Assembly: GCA_016165875.1 (NCBI GenBank)
Contig: JABBOT010000023.1
Span: forward strand, 3,759,644 to 3,823,643
DNA length: 64,000 nt
DNA from: Acanthopleura granulata
Taxonomy: Eukaryota; Mollusca; Polyplacophora; Chitonida; Chitonidae
Direction: 5' to 3'
The notes beneath the pieces are model-generated. The model worked only from the letters and a program-made list of their open reading frames with translations, was not told where the DNA came from and searched no databases. Made by a program: the position numbers and the translations under genes. The first letter of the stretch is position 1, and every line of letters starts with the position of its first letter. Of the stretch, positions 34,801 through 39,667 are shown one piece after another.

Positions 34801-37326
34801 CTCATGATGAATGAATGACCTAGACATAGCTTGGGCACTCTTTTCAGAAATCAATTTTTCACGTACAAACCTTGCATACAAAGGTTTATGGAAGTAGACT
34901 GAGTACTGCAGGCAGAGATGGCTCCGTGGCAGTGGCATGGACATTATGTCATTTTGATTAAACTGATCCATGTTTCATACTTACAGTATCTACATGTATA
35001 CAAATGCGAAAAAAGTGACTTGAGGAATTTACCCCAATACAAATGCCGGAAACAATTTCAACCCGGCCCCATGTAGAGTATAAATGTGCAGCAGCCAACC
35101 GAGATTGGAGTGTGCCTATTTACAGGTATATCCTGTTTTGAAATACAAGCTTACATTTATTTTCCAATATAAATCAAGAGAGCCAGAAAACAGATGGCAT
35201 ATACGCCTCAGCATAGCCTGCCAGACACACACACACATGCGCAGATCATTAATACAAATAATTCTAACTGTATGAGCCGAGAGAGCCAAATTTCACATCT
35301 CAATACTTGAGAGTATACCCTGAGTCATTTGTTATGTACATGTAAATATACTTTTCATGTCCGCTTAGTTTAGGCCGTTGAACTTTGGTATTGATTTCCA
35401 GAGCTTATTGTCTGAGGCAATCATGTACAGATGAGTGTGACCCCTCAGGATGAATTTTTGGTTGAATACATGATCTATTTATCAGACTGGTGACGTGTGA
35501 TGAAATGCAATGTTTGTCCTGCTGCAGTCTGTAATGGCTTTTGTGCATGCTTTCACTAGATAGTACAGTACAGCAGTCACCACAAGCTCTTCCTCAAACC
35601 ACAAACACTTACATGTATCAGGTGGTTGCACCACATGATTTCAATCAGGTTACACAAGACTGCATCAAGTACACCTGCACGATTTTGACATCATCGTCCA
35701 CTGGCTTTAGAAATACTATATACAGCAGGTCACGTAGAAGCAAGCTGTCTTGTCAACAGTTACAATCTTTATGTACATACCCGAAATGACCTAAAATTAA
35801 GTTGCTTATTTTTCCCAGTTCTGAAGTTCTATTGATACCAGAAAGTTGTTTTGAGGCTTGTTTTGAATAACAGCCTACTGGAAAACTACGAGTTTCATCA
35901 CTGAAAATAATATTTTATGACATTTATTTGCCTCTAAAGACACATTTTTTCTTTTGAACAATATTTCAGTTCACAGTATACTCAGATCCCAGACTTTTTC
36001 TGGAAATTAAACATACTAACTTTCTAACTTGAGATAAAAAGGTGTTAAAAATCTGCTGTATTGCTAGACAATATCTTCTGACTGATAGTGAATAACCTGA
36101 TCATCTTTCATTGCCACAACAATGACTGGATGTGCACTGGGGGATTAACCTATGCGAGTTACTGCATTTCACCTTAAGTTTAGTGTTTTCAAGTGACAAA
36201 GTATTCTTGATTCACCTTCCACTAATGCGGTCACTGTGAGTTCAAGTCCAGCTGCAAGCTGGCTTCCTCTTCAGCCGTACGTGGGAATGTCCGCTAGCAA
36301 CCTGCGGGTGGTCGTGGGTTTCCCCCGGGCTCTGCCCAGTTTCTTCCCACCACAATGCTGGCCGCGGTCGTATCAGTGAAATATTCTTGAGTGTGGCGCA
36401 AAACACCAATCAAATAAATAAATATATAAATTATCCTTGATTTTGATTGATTCATCCACTTTATAGAGAGCTTTTTATTCATTTATTTATTTGACTGGTG
36501 ATTGCCGTGCTCAAGAAAATTTCACTTATATGACAGCAGCCAGCATTATGGCAGGAAAAAACCGAGCAAAGCCCGGGGGAAACCCACGACCATCCGCAGG
36601 TTGCTAGCGGACATTCCCACGTACGGCTGAAGAGGAAGCCAGCTTGCAGCTGCTGGACTGGAGCTCACAGTGACCGCATTGGAGAGAGGCAAGGGTTCTT
36701 AACGCCATGCTGGTGAAGTATGATTTATTTTTCATCAGAAAACCTTGAAAACTTGGCATCTAAAATATATCTGAATGGCCTTATTGGAGTTGTATTGCTT
36801 GTGGAGGTGTATTTTTACATGCTAAACTTTAAGTGAAATACAGGACATGTACACACCAATGTTAAGGTCAAGGATGATCCTTACAAATAATGACCAAAAA
36901 ATTGGTATTTTGAGGGCAAAATGTTAACCCAAATTAACCTTTTCAACCCAACTTTGAAATAATATAAAACATGTAATAGGTACTATTACCAACTGAATAA
37001 GTAGGGCCTGGTTCTAAACTGACAAGGATGGGATAAAACAAAAATCAAACTCTGCCCTGTTTCCTCTCACCTTAATGGTGGCTGTCATCGTGTAAGTGAA
37101 ATATTTTTGAGTACGGTGTAAAAGACCAATCAAAGAAATAAATAAATAATAAATTGACCACATCAATCGTAAAGCCTACCTTGTTAAGTTTGCCCAGAGC
37201 CGAGATGAGGTCTGCCCACTCACTGGTGTATTCAAAGCTCTTGAGGGCCTTCTCCACCTGGCTGATGTAGGACCTGTACTTGGAATCACTCAACAGTTCA
37301 CACTCCTCGACGCTCAGAGAACTCAT
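4535..37326 (-). CDS. DOP1: DOP1 (Dopey family) complete gene, 26 coding exons
   Basis: Large peripheral membrane protein of the Dopey family. Family members work with MON2 and P4-ATPase flippases (yeast Neo1 class) in endosome-to-Golgi traffic. Exons, 5' to 3' on minus: 37326-37180, 34058-33706, 33236-33047, 32769-31894, 30820-29911, 28757-28492, 27347-27195, 26576-26473, 25827-25675, 24307-22490, 21518-21305, 20787-20599, 19871-19746, 18756-18616, 17872-17712, 17199-17133, 16688-16538, 16072-15969, 15004-14895, 14518-14307, 13519-13367, 12658-12522, 11917-11862, 6881-6717, 5919-5796, 4846-4535. I read every junction by eye. All are GT-AG except one GC-AG, and all phases agree. The total is 7392 bp, or 2463 aa plus stop; vertebrate DOP1A is about 2465 aa. 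The start at 37326 matches the family N-terminus (ELLSDSKYR block). The N-terminal Dopey domain covers residues 1 to about 310. There is an acidic, Ser-rich variable middle and a conserved C-terminal third. Cell role is from family knowledge; structure is from the sequence. Confidence 0.95.
5400..5619 (+). mobile_element. Dispersed repeat R1, copy 1 (about 220 bp, inverted ends)
   Basis: Left end AATTCTTCAACCTTTTCAA and right end TTGAAAAGGTTGAAAATTTA are inverted repeats. Interior matches 31652-31863 almost throughout. Confidence 0.8.
5796..5919 (-). CDS. DOP1: DOP1 coding exon 25
   Basis: Residues 2319-2360: [20 protein letters not shown], then [15 protein letters not shown]. Matches the vertebrate YRWAFIPE and VVRLAKLL segments. 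Phase 2 in, phase 0 out. Confidence 0.93.
5938..6208 (-). mobile_element. SINE family 1, near full length
   Basis: Read on minus, it starts with a tRNA-like head (A-box TGGCTAAGTTGG), then a B-box-like GAGTTGAAAACC, a core with CAGCGACC-AGGTCTGCC blocks, and ends in an AAATA tail. In the intron between DOP1 exons 24 and 25, about 20 bp upstream of exon 25. Confidence 0.9.
6717..6881 (-). CDS. DOP1: DOP1 coding exon 24
   Basis: Residues 2264-2319: [20 protein letters not shown], then [20 protein letters not shown]. The LYLSACK(L/F)LDLALALP block is diagnostic of the family. Phase 2 at both ends. Confidence 0.95.
8573..8675. repeat. Short degenerate array of CATGATCATGAAA units
   Basis: Four or five copies, about 22-27 bp each, sharing CATGATCATGAAA and GTGGCCAT or equivalents, in the intron between DOP1 exons 23 and 24. 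Confidence 0.7.
8828..8935 (+). mobile_element. Dispersed repeat R1, partial copy
   Basis: Shares the left half (TTAATTCTTCAACCTTTTCA to TTTTATGAAGCTTA) with the other copies. Confidence 0.75.
9488..9507. repeat. (TA)n microsatellite
   Basis: About ten TA units. Other short AT runs lie near 28035, 49919-49939 and 58052. Confidence 0.9.
11152..11302 (-). mobile_element. Short SINE family 2 relative
   Basis: On minus it reads TGGTGGCTTAGTGGTGAGAG at the head and ATTGTTGAGTGCGACATAAA at the tail. The two ends of family 2 are joined by a short middle. Confidence 0.75.
11862..11917 (-). CDS. DOP1: DOP1 coding exon 23 (56 bp small exon)
   Basis: Residues 2246-2264: [18 protein letters not shown], matching vertebrate VQVFLLMEQELTADE. 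TTTTAG acceptor, GTAAGG donor, phase 2 out. The following intron is about 5 kb, so this exon is easily missed by gene finders. Confidence 0.93.
11948..12003 (-). mobile_element. SINE family 1, 3' fragment
   Basis: Only the tail end remains (AAGTGAAATATTCTTGAGTA block plus AATCAAG tail). Truncated at the tRNA side, as expected for incomplete reverse transcription. Confidence 0.8.
12522..12658 (-). CDS. DOP1: DOP1 coding exon 22
   Basis: Residues 2200-2245: [20 protein letters not shown], then [19 protein letters not shown]. Nearly identical to vertebrates. Phase 1 in, phase 0 out. Confidence 0.96.
13367..13519 (-). CDS. DOP1: DOP1 coding exon 21
   Basis: Residues 2149-2200: [20 protein letters not shown], then [20 protein letters not shown]. 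Phase 1 at both ends. Confidence 0.95.
14307..14518 (-). CDS. DOP1: DOP1 coding exon 20
   Basis: Residues 2078-2149: [40 protein letters not shown] and [14 protein letters not shown]. One of the most conserved segments of the family. Phase 2 in, phase 1 out. Confidence 0.96.
14895..15004 (-). CDS. DOP1: DOP1 coding exon 19
   Basis: Residues 2042-2078: [20 protein letters not shown], then [16 protein letters not shown]. Phase 0 in, phase 2 out. Confidence 0.93.
15653..15838 (+). mobile_element. Dispersed repeat R4, copy 1
   Basis: Shares TTAAACTCAATT, TGTGCTTC-G-TGATGTA and ACCATGC-TTTATTT-type blocks with 57093-57276. Confidence 0.65.
15969..16072 (-). CDS. DOP1: DOP1 coding exon 18
   Basis: Residues 2007-2041: [20 protein letters not shown], then [11 protein letters not shown], matching the vertebrate YSVHALTLLSE. 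Phase 1 in, phase 0 out. Confidence 0.92.
16538..16688 (-). CDS. DOP1: DOP1 coding exon 17
   Basis: Residues 1957-2007: [20 protein letters not shown], then [14 protein letters not shown]. The [14 protein letters not shown] run is almost identical to vertebrate DOP1. Phase 0 in, phase 1 out. Confidence 0.95.
17133..17199 (-). CDS. DOP1: DOP1 coding exon 16 (67 bp)
   Basis: Residues 1934-1956: [20 protein letters not shown]. Short exon bridging to the next by phase 2 in and phase 0 out. Confidence 0.9.
17712..17872 (-). CDS. DOP1: DOP1 coding exon 15
   Basis: Residues 1881-1934: [20 protein letters not shown], then [20 protein letters not shown]. Phase 0 in, phase 2 out (GA then GTGAGT). Confidence 0.94.
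18061..18288 (-). mobile_element. SINE family 1, near full length
   Basis: Has a clean B-box GAGTTCAAGTCC and the core. The A-box end is degraded. In the DOP1 intron between exons 14 and 15. Confidence 0.88.
18616..18756 (-). CDS. DOP1: DOP1 coding exon 14
   Basis: Residues 1834-1880: [20 protein letters not shown], then [20 protein letters not shown]. Strong match to the vertebrate EEQLLLVELV and TVKEVLKQPP blocks. Phase 0 at both ends. Confidence 0.94.
18842..19030. mobile_element. Hairpin element with tRNA B-box in the loop
   Basis: Arms 18842-18893 and 18985-19030 are reverse complements (TTACACTTTCTGGATATA core) with small gaps, around a 90-bp loop. The loop contains GGTTCGAAACCC, a perfect polymerase III B-box or tRNA T-arm. 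MITE-like or foldback element in a DOP1 intron. Confidence 0.75.
19400..19613 (-). mobile_element. SINE family 1 with 13-bp target-site duplication
   Basis: Flanked by AAGTGGCAAAGAA at 19387-19399 and 19614-19626. Truncated slightly at the tRNA head. The duplication shows retroposition. Confidence 0.93.
19746..19871 (-). CDS. DOP1: DOP1 coding exon 13
   Basis: Residues 1792-1833: [20 protein letters not shown], then [19 protein letters not shown]. Phase 0 at both ends. A full SINE copy with a 13-bp target-site duplication lies about 120 bp into the next intron. Confidence 0.94.
20075..20298 (-). mobile_element. SINE family 1 with 10-bp target-site duplication
   Basis: Flanked by TGTATACATC at 20065-20074 and 20299-20308. 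The tRNA head is missing (5' truncation). Confidence 0.92.
20599..20787 (-). CDS. DOP1: DOP1 coding exon 12
   Basis: Residues 1729-1791: [20 protein letters not shown], then [15 protein letters not shown]. Matches the vertebrate segment before the QQILELLGP block. Phase 0 at both ends; donor GTATGA is weak. Confidence 0.9.
21305..21518 (-). CDS. DOP1: DOP1 coding exon 11, with a NAGNAG acceptor
   Basis: Residues 1657-1728: [20 protein letters not shown], then [20 protein letters not shown]. The acceptor reads CAGTAG, so splicing three bases later would remove one codon without changing frame. Phase 2 in, phase 0 out. Confidence 0.92.
22490..24307 (-). CDS. DOP1: DOP1 coding exon 10 (largest exon)
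   Basis: Residues 1051-1657, 1818 bp. The first part is a polar, poorly conserved linker ([20 protein letters not shown] onward). From about the middle it returns to conserved helical sequence: [30 protein letters not shown] text, [20 protein letters not shown], and [20 protein letters not shown]. Phase 2 at both ends. Confidence 0.96.
25397..25620 (+). mobile_element. Dispersed repeat R2, copy 1
   Basis: Shares TAGCAAGAATAAAA, CTGAAGTTTTTA and GATTGTGTTACC-type blocks with 51503-51741. No end structure recognised. Confidence 0.7.
25675..25827 (-). CDS. DOP1: DOP1 coding exon 9
   Basis: Residues 1000-1051: [20 protein letters not shown], then [20 protein letters not shown]. It aligns with the vertebrate run in which a Leu-rich helix ends in HPKTQR. 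Phase 2 at both ends. Confidence 0.94.
26473..26576 (-). CDS. DOP1: DOP1 coding exon 8
   Basis: Residues 966-1000: [20 protein letters not shown], then GRMIRTYD. The F(T/A)VLWHLTRD block is a family hallmark. Phase 0 in, phase 2 out (AG then GTGAGT). Confidence 0.93.
26684..26803 (-). mobile_element. SINE family 1, 5'-truncated
   Basis: Tail and core up to CCATCCACAG remain, in the intron between DOP1 exons 7 and 8. Confidence 0.85.
27195..27347 (-). CDS. DOP1: DOP1 coding exon 7
   Basis: Residues 915-965: [20 protein letters not shown], then [20 protein letters not shown]. The VELFHQLH and CEDVI motifs match vertebrate DOP1. Phase 0 at both ends. A SINE with a clear target-site duplication lies about 30 bp 5' of this exon. 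Confidence 0.93.
27381..27490 (-). mobile_element. SINE family 1, 5'-truncated, 13-bp target-site duplication
   Basis: Flanked by GTCAGATATAGAG at 27368-27380 and 27491-27503. Lies about 30 bp upstream (5') of DOP1 exon 7. Confidence 0.9.
28492..28757 (-). CDS. DOP1: DOP1 coding exon 6
   Basis: Residues 826-914: [20 protein letters not shown], then [20 protein letters not shown], which aligns with the vertebrate VMDLVGLTQSV block. Phase 1 in, phase 0 out at YR, donor GTAAGC. Confidence 0.92.
28943..29213 (-). mobile_element. SINE family 1, diverged full-length copy
   Basis: Shows the AATATTTCACTTAT, AGGTTGCTGGCAGACC and tRNA-side GGTCTGACATTAC blocks with many changes; an older copy. Confidence 0.82.
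29911..30820 (-). CDS. DOP1: DOP1 coding exon 5 (acidic variable region)
   Basis: Residues 523-826. It opens [20 protein letters not shown] and [20 protein letters not shown], both family-like. A low-complexity acidic stretch follows ([20 protein letters not shown]) with Ser-rich tracts, likely disordered. It closes near [20 protein letters not shown]. Leaves in phase 1; the donor is GTAAGT. Confidence 0.93.
31652..31863 (+). mobile_element. Dispersed repeat R1, copy 3
   Basis: Same orientation and about the same length as copy 1, both inside DOP1 introns or flanks. Confidence 0.8.
31894..32769 (-). CDS. DOP1: DOP1 coding exon 4
   Basis: Residues 231-522. It carries [20 protein letters not shown], the invariant [20 protein letters not shown] and [21 protein letters not shown] Ser/Arg-rich insert (around [20 protein letters not shown]) precedes [20 protein letters not shown]. 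It ends [13 protein letters not shown] in phase 0. The 876-bp exon has no internal stop. Confidence 0.96.
32880..33000 (-). mobile_element. SINE family 1, internally deleted
   Basis: Lacks the segment between TTGATTGGTG and the CATATGACAGTGG block, and is truncated at the tRNA side. It lies about 45 bp inside the GC-AG intron, next to its unusual donor. Confidence 0.85.
33047..33236 (-). CDS. DOP1: DOP1 coding exon 3, with a GC donor
   Basis: Residues 167-230: [20 protein letters not shown], then [20 protein letters not shown] and a conserved MEDQLYLMG stretch. The reading frame must stop after ATG at 33047 to match the next exon (LM then VEA, as in vertebrate DOP1). The intron there begins GCAAGT, the usual form of a GC-AG donor. 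The nearby GT three bases further on would shift the frame into stops. Confidence 0.93.
33320..33470 (-). mobile_element. Diverged SINE family 1 relative
   Basis: Shares TTGATTGTTGTTTAATGCCA and CATACTCATGAA with the fragment at 53211-53265, so both may be a separate subfamily. The rest is weakly similar. Confidence 0.5.
33706..34058 (-). CDS. DOP1: DOP1 coding exon 2
   Basis: Residues 50-167, core of the N-terminal Dopey domain: [20 protein letters not shown], then [20 protein letters not shown] and [14 protein letters not shown]. Enters in phase 0 and leaves in phase 2 (AG then GTGAGT). The preceding intron is about 3.1 kb and holds two complete SINE copies in inverted orientation. Confidence 0.96.
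34259..34412 (-). mobile_element. SINE family 1, 5'-truncated
   Basis: Tail, GCCAGTATTATGGTGGGAGG and GTTGGCAGACCTTCC blocks are present; head missing. Confidence 0.85.
35783..35977 (+). mobile_element. Dispersed repeat R3 (MITE-like), copy 1
   Basis: Left end AAATGACCTAAAATT. Interior CCTACTGGAAAACTACGAGT and TTTCATCACTGAAAATAATA matches the reverse complement of 48007-48214. Right end is diverged. Confidence 0.72.
36223..36425 (+). mobile_element. SINE family 1, left arm of inverted pair
   Basis: Sense on plus: B-box GAGTTCAAGTCC near the start, AAATAAATAAATA tail at the end. Shares rare variants with the next copy (see findings). Confidence 0.92.
36478..36680 (-). mobile_element. SINE family 1, right arm of inverted pair
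   Basis: Opposite orientation to the copy at 36223-36425; the two tails face each other across a 52-bp spacer. Confidence 0.92.
37073..37152 (+). mobile_element. SINE family 1, 3' fragment beside DOP1 exon 1
   Basis: Core end and AAATAAATAAATAATAAA tail only, ending about 27 bp from the exon 1 donor. Confidence 0.85.
37180..37326 (-). CDS. DOP1: DOP1 coding exon 1 (start)
   Basis: Residues 1-49, phase 0 out, donor GTAGGC. It begins [18 protein letters not shown] and ends [13 protein letters not shown], the most conserved opening of the family. The exon itself probably starts at 37336, where a T-rich CAG acceptor lies just before the leader, so a spliced 5' leader exon must exist upstream. 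A SINE tail sits only about 27 bp inside the following intron. Confidence 0.95.
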
Positions 37327-38696
37327 CTCTACATACCTGACACAACAACAACAACAGAATGTATATAGCTATAAGACATTCAATGTCTTTATAAGCTTAG
37401 AGAAAGTTTAAAATCTGTGTCAATATAAAGTTTTCATTTCAGTATTCAGTATTTGGGGGAACCAGTATTGTAAAGTTTGGTGATCAAGTTAGCTTTATTG
37501 CCCTCTTCGTATATGATAAATCTTAACGGGATAGTTCTTATTCCCAGCGGTATTCTTCTCGAAAATATTTCATGTATTTCCATATATATGTATTTATGAA
37601 TCTTGTTGGCGAATAAATTTACAAATTCGATAGATCCAAATATATAAATTGTTTCATATGAGCTGATGATATCAAGGGACATTTGTATGCCTATTAAGCA
37701 CTTGTACATTGGCTTTATACATGACAACATTTTCAGCACTGTATTAAACTCGTTTTCTTTTCTAACTTTTTAGATACATGTATACATTGACACATAGAGC
37801 CCCCCAAAACCTACATGAAGCAATAAGATGTAAACTGAGATGCAGCACACTATAACACTGTAGATCATCACTACAAGCATTTACAAGTACAGCATGTGTA
37901 CCCAGAATGAAAACGAAAGTCAGCTGTTTTCATGTGAATGTACCATCATTTACCATACATCACCACACGAACCAAAATGTATACCAGGATAAGGGCCAGC
38001 AGGCTAAACAAATGGTCAAACAAATCTCTGTTCTCAGGTCATCATCTATGTGTTGGTACAAGTACAGGGAGTGAACAATGGGCACTGCATTAGTCATGTG
38101 TACAGCCATGCTCCATGCAGATTTGAGTCATGGCCATGAATATACAGCTTATCAGCTCTGACCTCATTTAACAAGGCAAGGTCCTTCCACAGTGTATATT
38201 ATACCCCTCTCCCTCTGCTTCTTTCCATACCTGGGCATTTAAACCCATATAATACATGTAATAACATGTTCTATACAGTGGTACTTATTTGTTCTGGTGG
38301 ATAACCATGAATACAAACCCAACAGTGCAGTAAATTCAAATATTGTACTGCTCAAAGAATGCAGCCTATTCTTTGAGGTATATTTTAGTGCACAGAATGA
38401 ATCATGCATAGGCTTATATGACAAAAAATTTGAAGATGGCCAACATAGTACTCACTAAACTGAAGTATGAAGAAGGATAAATAATCCTACAGCATAAACT
38501 AAATCACATTACTGCCTCAATGATCTGTGCATGCACTGTGGAATTTTAATCAACAGCTGTGATGGGAAAACAATCAGATAAGAGAACATATTAGTCTGAA
38601 GCTCTGAAGTCCTTAAGGCAAAAAATGTTTACCAAGAGCTTGACTCCGAAACAAGAACAAGTACTTGACAGATAAAAACTGGATTACATCATTTTC

Positions 38697-39440
38697 ACTG
38701 AGTAAAGCACGCCCCATGATCGATGAGTAAACAAGGTCCACGATCGATAAGTAAAGCAGTGCGATGATCAATCAATAAGGCATTGATATGATTAACAAAT
38801 AAAGCATCACCATGATCGATGAGTAAAGCACTCTCATGATTAATGAGTATAGCAAACCCATGATCGATGAGTAAAGCATTCCCATCCTCAAGGACTAAAA
38901 CACTGCCATGACTGAGGAAAAAAGCTCTGTCATGATAAATGAGCAAAGCGTGCCCATGATCAATAAGCAGATCCGAGCACCCTTGATCAATGAGCAAAGC
39001 GTGCCCATGATCAATAAGCAGATCCGAGCACCCTTGATCAATGAGCAAAGCAAGCCTGTGATCAATGCATGAGCAAAGCACACCCATGATCACAGAGTTC
39101 AGCACTTCCAACAACGAGTAAAGCACTCTCATGAAAGATGAGTAAGGCACTTCCATCATCAATGAGTAAAGTGCTCCCATGAAGTTTCTGGAAACTGGTC
39201 TTGCAATTATTGACCTGAAACGGCCATTTTGGTTGACAGCTGGTTTACGAATATCCATTTCGACACCTAGATCCGTGAGTAAAACAGTCCCATGATGAAT
39301 GAGTAGGTCTATAGCACTTTCCATTATGAGTAAAGCACTCCTATGATTGCTGTTTAAAGCGTTCCTATGGCCAATGCGTAAAGCACTTGCACAATTGATG
39401 AATAATGCACTCCCAATGATCCAAACAGCATCTACTTCTG
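38697..39440. repeat. 24-bp intronic minisatellite (GATCGATGAGTAAAGCA type)
   Basis: Roughly 25-30 imperfect 24-bp units between DOP1 exon 1 and the candidate upstream exon. On the minus strand it is open for 209 codons as an 8-residue repeat (ALLIDHG-x, consensus). Because 24 is divisible by 3, one stop-free unit makes the whole array open. I therefore call it a repeat, not a gene. A unique-looking island at about 39185-39255 interrupts it. Confidence 0.85.
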
Positions 39441-39494
39441 ATGAACCCTAAAATTAGTAGGACTAACGCAGGACTGGAAATCTAAATTTGTTAC

Positions 39495-39667
39495 CTCTTG
39501 ACAGCAAGCCAGGTAACCGTGGGGGGTGAAGACAGTAGCTGCACCCCTCCCGGTACCATAGACAACACCTTCTGCATACGGTTCGTCTTAAACCCTGGCT
39601 CATTATGCTCTGATTTCTTTTTGGCTTCCTGGGATGATGCCACTCCACTCTTGCACTGACTGTTCAT
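39495..39667 (-). CDS. Candidate upstream exon giving DOP1 an N-terminal extension
   Basis: An ATG at 39667 opens 57 complete codons ending in AG before a GTAACA donor at 39494. The protein is well mixed in composition; its end reads MQKVLSMVPGGVQLLSSPPT then VTWLAVK. The next exon can be entered at 37336, after a T-rich TGTTGTTGTTGTTGTGTCAG acceptor. Joining AG to its first G gives Arg-Tyr-Val-Glu and runs in frame into the usual DOP1 start Met. An in-frame TGA lies 18 bases upstream of the ATG (at 39683-39685). I do not recognise the sequence in known DOP1 proteins. It may be a lineage-specific N-terminus, a 5' UTR exon with chance coding potential, or an exon of another gene. The frame match alone would happen one time in three. 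Confidence 0.4.

Noticed and set aside
37446..37739. Minus-strand 97-codon frame, considered as a transposon remnant or an upstream DOP1 exon
   Set aside because: No domain recognised, and it does not splice in frame to DOP1 exon 1 at a credible site.
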